From assembly GCA_959347315.1 (NCBI GenBank), contig OY365815.1, forward strand, positions 13,183,158 to 13,247,157: a stretch of DNA of 64,000 bases, in the 5' to 3' direction. The first letter of the stretch is position 1. The number at the start of each line of letters is the position of its first letter. The stretch comes from Bimastos eiseni (Eukaryota > Annelida > Clitellata > Crassiclitellata > Lumbricidae). Position numbers and translations under genes: made by a program. Below the pieces are notes generated by a model. It did no database searches, was not told the origin of the DNA, and worked only from the letters and a program-made list of their open reading frames with translations. Positions 1 through 12,000 of the stretch are shown piece by piece.

Positions 1-3000
1 GGCTCACGGTCTACGACGACTGTTCCCTCCCGTTGCACCGAAAAGCTACAGCTTGCGGGCTAGGTCACACCCATTTAACCTCCCGACCAAAGACGAAACG
101 TGCTTTATCCCAAGAATTTTGTACAAATATTAAGCTATTGATAAAGCTGCAGCGATAAGATAAAGTAGAATTGAACAGAACTCAGAACCTTTGTAACTGA
201 ATTTCTCCTCGTGTAACTAACATCAGTGTGTCAGTTTGTCTAATAAACGAAGATATACATGGACATATAATTAGTACACGGGGTGAAGATGATATATGGT
301 CTGTGTTGAAAATGCAGCACTCCGCTTTATGTCAAACAATACCTAAGCTTATCTAGAATCACCTTGCCATACCCTGCCTTATCTGACACTTACTAACTTA
401 CCTTACCTCTTACCTACTTATTTACTTACATATACCTAACGATGCCATGCATAACTTTCCTTACACCATGCCAAACCGTGCCTTGTCGTATCTTGCATAT
501 TCTTACTTCACTATTATTTATGTGAATATAGTGTGTTACTGGGCGAGAAGGAGGAACGACTTAACAGCATCCATCTTTTTTAAAATAAATGTAAATCAGA
601 CTTTCAGAACAACAATTAAATAGTCAATTAATATTTTATACTTTAATTTATCGAAGGTAAAGCAAATTATTCTAGTCCTTTTGTAGAGTAGATGACACTT
701 CTGCACAACGCCCTATATACAGAGTAGATGACATTGTATGCAGTCCTCCGAGAGGGAGGCCCGCAATCAACTTGTGAAATTTTTTTATAATCAGTTATGA
801 AAGTCTTATGATTTATGCCTTTGTAAATATGATATTAGGCCTACTGACACTTTAGCAAAAATTAGTTTTAACTGCAAGCACCTGAATATGACGGAACTTA
901 TCATTTTTGCTGTTTAACACGCCAGCTTCTGTCTAAGAGACCCGTGAATACTCTGATTAGGGACCTGGGATTTGTCTGACCAGAAGCCAGGAATTTCTCG
1001 GACTATGGAGGCCCGGAATATCTGTTGTCGGGTCTGATCATATAACACAACGTACTGTTTAGCAGTAGCAACACGTAGCAAAACGTTCTGTTGAGTCCAT
1101 CGTGTGTATACAGCTATCTCGATCTTTCTTGGATACAAGAGTATGAAATTTTACTACAGTCCAGCATGCTTCCTATAATATACTCTCGTATTTTGGATAT
1201 ACTTTATTTAGGGTCCGCAATTCCTACAGGTATCATGAACTCTAGGTAAAACTACGCTAAGGGTCCACACACCCTGACTCCTACACCGGCGCTAGAGAAG
1301 TTATTAGCACCTTCGTGAGGTTCTTGTATAGGTCGCTCTATAAGTGTTCATATATAAATTATAATACATTACCGTATCGTCTGCCCTCAAATTACCTTAC
1401 TTATCTTCACGGTCTCTTGAGTTACCTTCGCATTAGGTGAGGTTTATCGTTTCATTGGTTGCGCTGTGGTGGCCTGTGATGGACCTACCGCATCGCCGGA
1501 CTGACGACAGGTGGCGTTCGCGGGTCACGCGGGGCCCAATTGGTCCATCGACAGATCGTTAGGAGTAGGAGGTCGATCGAAGCAACGGAGGATTCGCCTG
1601 TCGACATAGGAGCAGAGGGAGGAGCAGGAGACGTCTGCGCCTGCCTCTGTAGAATGAGGAGGAAGGCGAGGGGTAGAGGAAGAGGTAGGGAATGACACGA
1701 AAGAAGAGTGTGAGAAGAAGGAGGAGGTAGAGGAAGATGAAGAGAATGAGCTGGGAGAACAGAGGATAGTATGAAGGAGGTAGAAGAAGAAGGAGAGGAT
1801 GAGAATGGATGAGAAGAAAAGGAGGGAGGAGATGAGGAGGAAAGACGGAGGAATATGGATTGGATATAGGATAACTGAGAGGAGAACTCGTGAGAATCTT
1901 AAGAATCTAGGAAGAAGGATTGGAGGAGCGACTAAACAGAAGAGAACTTAGAAGGAGGCAGGAGAGAAGGAGAGAAACAGGATGAGGAGGATGACTGTGG
2001 TGAAGATAGACAGATTAGAAAGTAGACTGAATGGAATGTGAGGAACCGGTGGCGTCCAAATCATAGGTTGAGTGTCTAAAGCAATATAATATGTGTTGAA
2101 CTATGGCCATGGATCCAATGAAGAGCTGAGTGTCCGAAGCAATATTATACTGTCCGTGCTTCACGCAACGACAAACAGATAACATGTTATGCACTTACAA
2201 GGAGCAGATCATAGCGATCTTTTGACTATATCGCTGATGATGACGACAGTAACGACAACAGATGATGATCATGATCATGATGATCACGACGGTGTTGTTG
2301 ACTACGACGATTACGATTTGAAATTTGAGCTATTGTTGACGATGCTATCATGATCATGACCATGATTTTGTTAGCTTTTAATAATGATGACGATGACGTT
2401 GATGGTGATCATGACGGTGACGGTGATGAATACGAATACAACAATGGTGATAAACAAAGAGTCAGGTTGAGCATCACGATGATGGAGGCGGGGATCATGG
2501 AATAATCATGGACCAAGAGCGGCGAAGACCATTGCGTATGACGCTGCAAGTGATTCAAATCAGAGGAGGGCGTCTTCTAACCCTGGGGGTTGTTTTCGTA
2601 GTTCAATCAGTTTCCCAACTAATGCGAAGGTTTATCTTAGACCTTAATTCGTGAGTTCATTTATTCACACTGATTTCTTCAACGCGATTTCCGTTTTCAA
2701 TATTGTCTAGTCTATCTTATCAACTGCGTGACCTCGTCTCGCGCTGCCAGTCATGCGTGACGCTTGTCCTTATCGTTTACACTGTAAGGAGACGAGCTAC
2801 CCGAAGGACTAAAATACCAAAATAATTCTTAGGTAGGCCTATTACCATAGCTGCCATTGATCAAAACTGGACAAATCTGACTTAAGTAACTGCACGTACA
2901 AAATGTAGCTTTTAAACACTTGTGAATCTTTGGTCGAAAAGATATCAAATCTGGGGTTAAGGAATGATTATGCCTTGAGGTTATAATGATGGCAATTGGG

Positions 3001-3455
3001 GCATATATATGTCAAAATTTCAACCTGACCCACTAAATTAGCGTCTGAAGATTACGATCTGATTCTCATATTTATGGGAGAATCGATTTTGGAAAATTTC
3101 AGAAGTTTAAAGTTTCACTGCTCTAAAACTGATGCTCAGATATACAATAAATACTTTTATACGATTTCTGTCAAAGTCTTGTACTATGGGGACTGAGAGG
3201 GTTCATTACACGTGCGTTCCGTAGCCCCAACACTAAGCAGTTCCTCGCAGATGGTAGGAGACAATGACACTGGAAGAAAAATTTGGGACACCCCTCTATC
3301 ACCGGATCTGTGGAGGAGAGCATACTTCAGGTGAAACTAGATTGGACATTTTATTGGGGATGAACCATAGGAATCGTGCAAGTCCGACGAGAAATGGTTT
3401 CCACAATAGGAAGGCAGACAATCTTCAGGTCACTCTCACTCTTGCGCCACTCACG
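1..3455. other. Intergenic; no gene seen
   Basis: Apart from the purine tract and a GAT-rich low-complexity stretch (about 2225-2480), I see no frame with protein character, no RNA gene and no clear transposon end. Confidence 0.5.
1640..2040. repeat. Strand-biased polypurine tract
   Basis: About 400 bp of the + strand is almost all A and G (GAGGA, GAAGA words) with few pyrimidines. It gives no conserved protein and has no fixed repeat unit. Confidence 0.8.
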
Positions 3456-4194
3456 CAGCGGTGTATTGCCAAATTTGTAACAAAGGGTTCGCAGTTAGTA
3501 TGTCCCCTTATGCCATATCGGCCACCGCCACAGTCAGTCAAATTACGAATAGGGGGTCTGGCGTCTGGGCCCACGAAGCTCCTTCAGCGGAGTTTCGGGT
3601 CCATCCGCCAAGCATTTTTAAGTGTTTGACGTAAAATGGAGCAAGTTTTTCTATTTCTTTTTTGTTTCGCAAGAAGTCTTTAGAATAGTCTTTTTAGTAC
3701 ATAAACAAATAAGCAAAATTAAATTAAATTTTTATTATTGACGCAGCAGTAGTTAGAACAGAATTAATTTGAGTGTAAATAAAACTAATAAAAATAAAAT
3801 TTTTAATATTTTAATAATGGGAAGTAAATAACAGAAAAAGCACACGTTGGAAGAAGCGGAATAGTTTCCGGTCAGTTATAAACAAAGATTTTCTATAATA
3901 AAGATGAGAAAGTCTGGTAATCAACAAAATTCCTACTAGCGCGACATCTAGCCAGTGACTTGTTGTTCTGAGTTTCACTTTTTTGCTTAGAGCTGAATTT
4001 CGCTATATTTTTGCCGAAAGGCTAAACTGTAAAGTAATATTTATGCAATTTATATAAAAATTTGTAGAAACGGACATTTTTTTCAATTAAAATTTTTTTA
4101 ATTTTTTTAAATTAGTAGTTGATTTTAGGCATATTTATTATTTTGAACTAACGGTTCGCACGAACCTGACCGAACCGGCTCCAAACCACCGCTG
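3456..4194. mobile_element. Non-autonomous hAT-type element, 739 bp
   Basis: Terminal inverted bases CAGCGGTG...CACCGCTG enclose AT-rich DNA and are flanked by CACTCACG (3448-3455) and CACTCACA (4195-4202), an 8-bp target-site duplication with one mismatch. The subterminal regions share GTTCG/GTTAG words in inverted orientation. No transposase frame remains. An 8-bp duplication and CAGnG ends are typical of hAT elements. Confidence 0.75.
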
Positions 4195-4859
4195 CACTCA
4201 CATAGTCATGCCCTGAATATCCCAACGATAATTACCCCTACAATTTGTCAGCGGGCTTCTCTCCTGATAAGTAAGTAATTTAAGGCACTTAAGGACAGAC
4301 GACAGATAAAAGGCATACCGTTAGGCCTACACACATTAGCCTATGAAAGCCTAACTGTTTGAATGGAAATGCCCATGAGGCCCGTTAACCGGCAAACGTC
4401 TCTGCTCAACGTTGATTCTGTTCAACTATTCAGACGATTGAATTAATATCTCGTGGGTATTTTTGTTGACCAGCAAATACCTTTGTTGCCTGCCTACTTG
4501 CCTGCGTGCCTGTCTAGTGACTACCTGTGGTAATCATTAGGCAGTCTGTATGCCTGCCTCTGTCACTCATTAGTCAAACAAATACGTGCTTATACCTGCA
4601 AGCTTCAAGCGATAAATTTGGCGCTTGATCATTTTCCCTTAAACTTTTCAACGAGGCGCTTCATTAATAATTATTGCTCTCTCAGCCGCATTTAGCGCAT
4701 GCCGCCCTTAGAGTGTTCACAGAAATGTTATAAACCCAAAACCCAGAGGGGTAGAATTGATTTTAAAAGTTAGGGCTTGGGGCTTTGAAAACAAGAAAAA
4801 ATCTGAATTTGAAACACGGATACGCGCAGTGGTATAGGTCATCCCTTAAAGCGATAACT

Positions 4860-5292
4860 ATAGGGATGTACCGAATAGGTGATTTTCACTGTTCGGCCGA
4901 ATACGAATAATTGGACCAACTATTTGGCCGAATACGAATACGAATAGGGTACAAAACAGGTAAACCGACAAATTTAAAAATTTCAAATGTTAGCAAGAGT
5001 TTCAGTTTAGGAAAATTTAATACATGGGACACTAAGCTAAAAGTTGACAGTTAACTACAATGTTATTGTTGCATCCTTCTGCTTCGATACTGTGGTCCAG
5101 CAGGCAGTAGCTAGTTACTTAGATCCACTCGCTATAGCAGTCGGATGTTCAAAATGCCGGATGTTCAGAAACAGATGTCACGTGACCACTATTCGCATTC
5201 GGTCCGACCAATATACTGTTCAGCCGAATACCGAATAGCTATTTATTTGGCCCACTATTCGGCTCCGAAGCGAATATTCGGTTCAGCCCTAT
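4860..5292. mobile_element. hAT-like MITE, 433 bp
   Basis: The ends ATAGGGATGTACCGAATA and, inverted, ATAGGGCTGAACCGAATA form an imperfect terminal inverted repeat. Internal copies of the CGAATACGAATA motif lie in both arms. The flanks CGATAACT and CGAGAACA agree at 6 of 8 positions, compatible with an aged 8-bp duplication. Open frames inside it (about 5044-5405) are by-products. Confidence 0.65.
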
Positions 5293-6099
5293 CGAGAACA
5301 TTAAAATTAAAACAGGGTGCAATTTTATTTTGCTACAGTGTAATAGGCACATATGCACACATACATGACATTATACATTTTCAAGGTTGCAAAAACCGAC
5401 ATTGAACACAGATAGGCCTATGTAAATTTTATTCGCCTTCTAGTCACGTGGCGCCTCTCTGGAGCCATTCACATCGTTAGGCAAGTATGGTATATCGTTC
5501 TACTTACATTTTTACAACTTGAATTCATAAATGTGCATACTTGTATGTTGACGTATGGTTCAGATGATTGTATGCGTATATGTACTGTCTCAATTAGTAG
5601 AGAAGGCGAAAGTGTTTGTGGGTCGAAATTCATGTGAAGTGATATCGTTCCGTGACATTTACGACGCATTTAATGGGATGCCTGGCCTGCTTTCAACGTT
5701 GCTCTATTTAACATGTGCAACAGCTTTACGACTGTTAGAAAGTCAGTCAGACGTACAGACGGTGAGACAAGAAAACAGTCAGACACACATGCAAGCATAG
5801 AGACAAGAAGAGACCGACCGACGGACAGACAGACAGATAGACAGTCATGTGCGACAGCACAAAACGCAAGTCTTGCATATAAATACTGATGCATTTAGAT
5901 GTCTTGCCAACAAACATGATAACCTGCTCCAGAAGTTGGACGAATCCAAGCACACACATATAGAGAGATTACATTTAGAGAGAGAAATAGACAGATACAG
6001 GGAACGAGACGATCTGAACTATAATTAGGTCGCATGCATACCTGCAGTGATATACATTACACGTACATACTAACAAGCAAAAGGGCAAGCAAACTTCCA

Positions 6100-6420
6100 T
6101 ATACATACATGCATACGTGCGTACGTACGTACGTAAATACATATACACATACATACATACATACATACATGCATACATACATGCATACATACACACACAG
6201 ACACACACACACGCACGCACGCACGCACACACACACATACATACATACATACATGCATACATGCATACATACATACATACATGCATACATACATACATAC
6301 ATACATACATACATACATACATACATACATACATACATGCATACATACATGCATACATACATGCATACATTTCTGCCTATATGCATGCATACATACACGT
6401 ATACCTACATACATATGATG
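6100..6420. repeat. CATA tetranucleotide array
   Basis: Runs of CATA with CATG/CACA/CACG variants span about 320 bp. Because the unit lacks stops in several frames, it produces spurious 100-180 residue frames (Tyr/Ile/His or Met/Tyr/Val/Cys) on both strands. Confidence 0.95.
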
Positions 6421-6599
6421 TATGAATGTATGGATGCATGCATGTCATTTACACATTATACACACATACATAGATACCTAAATGCACGCTACATGCATAA
6501 ACACGCGCGAACTTGCCTCCAAATACACGCAGCCTTATACTATCAAAGCTCCTCCCTCTTACGAGCCGCAGGAAATCACATGTGCTGAACGCTAGCAAT

Positions 6600-8071
6600 G
6601 AAATTGTGGCATTGAGAAATTTATGTCGTATTCATTCGAACGATACGTGTCTCACATCGAGACATTAAATTCAACCGCGCCCAGAGTCATCAGAACTTAC
6701 TCTATGCAACTTCTTTGGACTTGAAAGGCTGACACACAATATAGGCTACCTGTCTAACACACCTGTTTCATCTCGGGTCGTAATCACCTGTGGTAATTGC
6801 CCGGTTAGAGGTGAGTTAATCGAAGAACCGTTATGTAGTCGATGACGAAGGATTTTCTTGAAGGCATTTATGACGCTAGAAATAATGTGACTAGGAGCAT
6901 AAATTGTCTGGTAATAAGTTTGTTGCAGCGTAACGACGCTATGTGATAACAAAGATCATTAGCTGCGCCTTCCTCCTTTATTCAGATTGGGACTAGCACT
7001 GTCATAGTGCAAACAGTGGCGGATTCCGTCTGGTAATAGATGTGATAATTGCCTAGTGCTCTAATTATCGTCTGAATACCAATTATGGACCTGTTAGATA
7101 ACTGTACGTCGGTGCTTGTGAAATGTTCCAACAAACGTATCATCAAAGCAACTGTTTATGTAGATGTCCCACATAGATACACAGTCACATCTAAAGACAA
7201 TTGCAGTTACAATTAGCAAGGCCTAAACCTTCGCCATACAAGTCTTAATGAAACGATCAGCCACCTGTGACGAAGAACAACCATAATTGTCTTGCTGCAG
7301 GTCACAACTGCCACCTCCCATCTCACCAGCCTTTTACTACCATAGCCTTTCTCAAGCCTGTAATGCCTGTCAGTGGTGCATGGGTCGACTTTTAAGTTCT
7401 GACATTTCATTGAAATGTCGTGGGCGTTTCGTGACGACTGCTCAGCATACGCTACCGGTCGCTTGCAGTCTTCTCAGTGCATTCAGCTGAAGACTCGGCC
7501 GATGGCCCACTCTTCAATACTCGGTATTGTCCTGTAGTAGGAACTTCTCAGCGGACGCATTCTTCGTAGGTCTACTTTATACCATCGATAAATATAGTAG
7601 TCGAAGATTGCGAACGAATAATTTTTTCTCACACATGGGTCGTGTTTCTGCCTAGCCGTAGAGTAGCGATGAAGAACTTTAGAGTTGCGACACGATTACG
7701 AATGATGGACTTCTCCAGATCTGGATTCGAGTCAGCATAAATCGTATTGTCAGACTATGAGAAGTTTCGTTGACCATCATCTTTGGGATCAGAGCCTTCG
7801 TGGATGCAACCCATGTGCGAGACATGAGCTTCAAGGATCTAGACGTCGAGTACTCGGATATCCTACGAATACGACTATTCGCGCATTCGTATAGTCATTG
7901 ATACACTCTATTATATGGATACAATCATTCCAGTTATTGTGATAATCACTCATGGAGTCGGTGAGGATATTCCCTCGAGATTAGCCGCATCGAGGAAAAA
8001 ATAGTTCTGCATGGAATTATCCCTCTGTATCTGAGAGATCCTCTCAGATTTCAAGGGAAGTATATAGTGTA
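6600..8071. other. Non-coding upstream or intronic DNA of PDZ gene
   Basis: No convincing exon or RNA gene. CAGTGGCGGATTCC at 7014 looks like a lone hAT end without a partner. Confidence 0.4.
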
Positions 8072-9011
8072 GTGAAACGATTTGTTTCATGTAATTCTAT
8101 TTCTTTTAGTTATTTTAATTACATAGGTCAACTACCTCAAGCAGGCTCAAGCAGGCCGATCTTCAGAAGAATTGTTCTCAGTTGTATCGAATATCTTTTA
8201 CAAATGTTAAATCGACTGAAAAGTTTTGTGGTTGGCCAAGATCGACTCAAGGAACGCCCTCCGACCCTTGACTTATCGGGGTCAACAAATAAGAATTACA
8301 TTCAGAGAGGTACAAAAGATCATGGTCAACACACCAAACGCAATGGCTTATTTCGAGTTGCCAAAAACGTCAAAGACAACGAATTACTGACCTCGGGAAT
8401 TGAAGGTCAAGGTAATATCAACGCAAACGGGTCAGGTCAGCCGCAGCTGAGCACTCCTATAAAAACTGACCTTTCAAAGAAAGCAGTTGAAACTGAGTCA
8501 GGCCGAACTAATTTAGGTCAACGTGATGCAATATGTCAAATTCATCATCAATTTACGAACTCTGAGGTGCGTCATTTAGATGCATCTGGGTCACAGGATC
8601 ACCTGAATGCAACTAGTTCAGGGCAGAAGTCGCCTAATTCCGAAAAGAGAGACCCGAGTAGGGGTAGTGATTGCGAAACTCATCCGGTTGAGGCGAGCAC
8701 CATACCCTCCGTCGCCTATAACTCGGAGACATTGGAGTCCTGCGGCACTGTCGAGCACCCTTCAAGGACTGAGAACCTCGCAGAGGACCTTCATCTGTCC
8801 AGTACGAACTGGAAGTTGGTTTTGATTCGGAGGAAGGCGTCAGTGACCGGCAGGTTCGAGGTCGACCTCTTCAAGAAATCAGACTTAGGGGGTAAGAAGT
8901 TGGGGTTCACTGTCGTCGGAGGGTCAGACACTCCCAGAGGGTCCATCGGAATCTACGTGCGAACGATAATGGCGGATGGACTGGCTGCTGAGGATGGAAG
9001 ACTACGCGAAG
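8072..9011 (+). CDS. PDZ gene exon A (first half of PDZ domain)
   Basis: The frame is open from 8072 to a donor GAAG|GTAGGC after 9011. Possible acceptors are a pyrimidine-rich TTTTAG near 8110 or ATAG near 8126, so the true start of the exon lies between about 8072 and 8150. Residues before the PDZ domain are polar and look disordered. The PDZ begins around FEVDLFKKSDLGGKK and runs to GRLREG, ending one base into a Gly codon. Confidence 0.7.
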
Positions 9012-12000
9012 GTAGGCACCAAGACAGGCAGACATACAGTCATATACAGACAAACAGACAAACAAAGATATATACAATCAAACAGTGCTTTGGGTGCTGA
9101 GATAACGTGGTTTTCATTACATTACGTCTATTTGACTCCACCTTTGCCTCTCGTTGGTGTCCATGTGCGTGTGTCTATGCGTGTGTCTATGCGTGTGTCT
9201 ATGCGTGTGCCTATGCGTGTGTCTATGCGTGTGTCTATGCGTGTGTCTATGCGTGTGTCTATGCGTGTGTCTATGCGTGTGCCTATGCGTGTGCCTATGC
9301 GTGTGTCTATGCGTGTGTCTATGCGTGTGTCTATGCGTGTGTCTATGCGTGTGTCTATGCGTGTGTCTATGCGTGTGTCTATGCGTGTGTCTATGCGTGT
9401 GTCTGTGTGTATATGTCTATATGTATGTGAGTGTTTTGCTGTCATAATCGTGGTTAAACAATATTATTAATTAGCAACTTTGTCGTCTCTGGTTCTGCCT
9501 TTTTTCTCGATCAATTATTTTGAACAATATTTGTAAAATATGACAAGTTGCTGGAAGTGTTGCAAAAGTAATAGTAGTTGTTGTTGTTGTTGCTGACGAT
9601 GATGATAACGTGATAATAATGGTCATAGGATGAGTAAAGTGTAGACTTTTTTTCGTTAAAAGTCAATTCCACCTCAATATGTAGAATCTATTTACCATGC
9701 TACTTGTCTGCAGCTAATATTAAATATACATTGCAATAAAACCTGGATAATTCATCAAGGTCAAGTATAGTAACTGGATTAACCTTGGGATTAGTACAGA
9801 AGGAGTCGACTTGAACTATTAAGAACATTTGAAACGATGAAAAGCTTTCCACATGGCGGGGAATCGAACCCCGGCCGCGGCGGTAAGAGCGCCGAATCCT
9901 AACCACTAGACTACCAGGTAGTCACGTAATCGGATAGGATTCTTCAGATAGATTACGTGCAGTTGTCAACATTCTGTCTGTCTGTCTTTATGTATGCCTG
10001 TCTGTGTGTTGCCCTGTTTGTCTGTCTGACCCCTGTGTGCAATTGTATGGTTGGATCTATGTCATCACACCTTAGGAACTGTTGTATAGGTCGTGGCTCC
10101 TTTAGACCGCTGCCTACCCATTGACTTCTTCCTTCATGCCCTCGTATGCTTTGACAGCTCAATCTAGAAGCTTTGACTGTGTTGGTCCCACCAATTGGAA
10201 TCGCCTTCCTCCAACTCGAGACTTAACCTCCTCAATTTGTTCCTTCCACAGCTTCGTAAGCCCGAAGACAGTAGGCTATCGTTTTAAAGAGACTATTTCA
10301 CTGGCTGGGTTGGGAGCGCCACTGACGAGTTCTTCCTTGAAGAGTCTCTTTATATGATAACAATTACCATCCATCCATCCATCCATCCATCCATCCATCT
10401 TTCAGGTAGCTATTGATGTTGGGCCTAGAGGGGCTTTTAAAAAGCCTCCAACTCATTCTCCCAGCCTACCTAACTCCCCCAACAAAAAGGTAGCGTGGTG
10501 CAGTATCTCACCTGATAACTCACTTAAAAAAGAACTGGGTTGAATCCACTCGCTCTGTAGAGAAAATAACCATTTGAATTACGTAGACAGAACGGACTGT
10601 CGTGATTGCATGGGTTGGGAATTGCTATTGACAACGACAAAGGCAGGAATGTTTGCCATTGTTAGCGACGAGTCTTTCATGAGCTCCGACTGACTGACTG
10701 ACTGACTGACTGACTGACTGACTGACTGACTGACTGACTGACTGACTGACTGACTGACTGACTGACTGACTGACTGACTGACTGACTGACTGACTGACTG
10801 ACTGACTGACTGACTGACTGACTGACTGACTGACTGACTGACTGACTGACTGACTGACTGACTGACTGACTGACTGACTGACTGACTGACTGACTGACTG
10901 ACTGACTGACTGACTGACTGACTGACTGACTGACTGACTGACTGACTGACTGACTGACTGACTGACTGACTGACTGACTGACTGACTGACTGACTGACTG
11001 ACTGACTGACTGACTGACTGACTGACTGACTGACTGACTGACTGACTGACTGACTGACTGACTGACTGACTGACTGACTGACTGACTGACTGACCAACCA
11101 GGGATCAGACTGACCGACTGACTGGTAGCGTCGACTTTACGAGGTCAGGCTAAATGGAAAAGCGATAAATATACTTCAGATAGATTGATTGATGGATGGA
11201 TGGATGGATGAATCGACAGATAGACAGACTGATTGACAGATGGATAGATAGACATCAAAATGGATAAACAGAATATTGAAATTCACGGCAGAATGTTTAT
11301 AATAATGTAAATATGCCAGTATGCCCGTCTGCGTGTCTGACTTCTCGTCTTACATTGCCTGTCCTAACACCTTACAATCAGCTGTGGTGCAGGATATCAC
11401 CTGATAATCTAATTGAAAACGGAGCAGGGTAGAAGTCATGCCCTCCATATAGAAACTATTTACCATACCTATACTATACCATACCTTTCATTACATTACC
11501 ACACAGTACATCATCTTATTATAATCTTACCTGCATGCTTTACACGGGCTTACATTATCGAACTGTCTGATTCTGTTGCCTGTCTTGGTTTCTCCTGCTT
11601 TGATTTGATGGTCGTGTTCTGTTCGTTTCTGAAAGGCGATCGGATTGTGAGGGTGAACGCTACGAACATGGAGGGACTGAGTCACCAGAAGGCAGTCCAG
11701 ACATTTCGAAGGGCTAAGAAGACTCCTCTTCGCCTAATCGTTTACAGGAACATCCTTCTGAGGAACTCTATCGCATCAGACAGGTATAGCTGCAATCAAA
11801 GTCACTTAGTGACTCATCGTATGAAATAAATCATGAGTATGTAAGTAGGCATATTCATTTTACACCAACTGCTTATACCCCAATTTTGTTCACAAGACAT
11901 TTAAATAGCATAACGAATTCTTGTCAAAACCTTTCACTCATTAGGTTGTCAGCCCTAGGGATAATTCGGCCATGCTGTCTCGATCTCAAGGAGTAGGCCC

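Noticed and set aside
3264..3629. 121-codon frame on +
   Set aside because: It crosses the border of the hAT element at 3456, including its target-site duplication, so it cannot be one ancestral gene; no family similarity recognised.
5975..6588. Several 100-180 codon frames on both strands rich in Tyr/His/Ile or Met/Cys/Val
   Set aside because: They are translations of the CATA tetranucleotide array; low complexity on both strands and no splice context.
7014..7027. CAGTGGCGGATTCC resembling a hAT terminus
   Set aside because: No inverted partner or 8-bp duplication found within several kilobases.
10579..11097. 172-codon frame of SVSQ repeats on the minus strand
   Set aside because: Pure translation of the GACT array.
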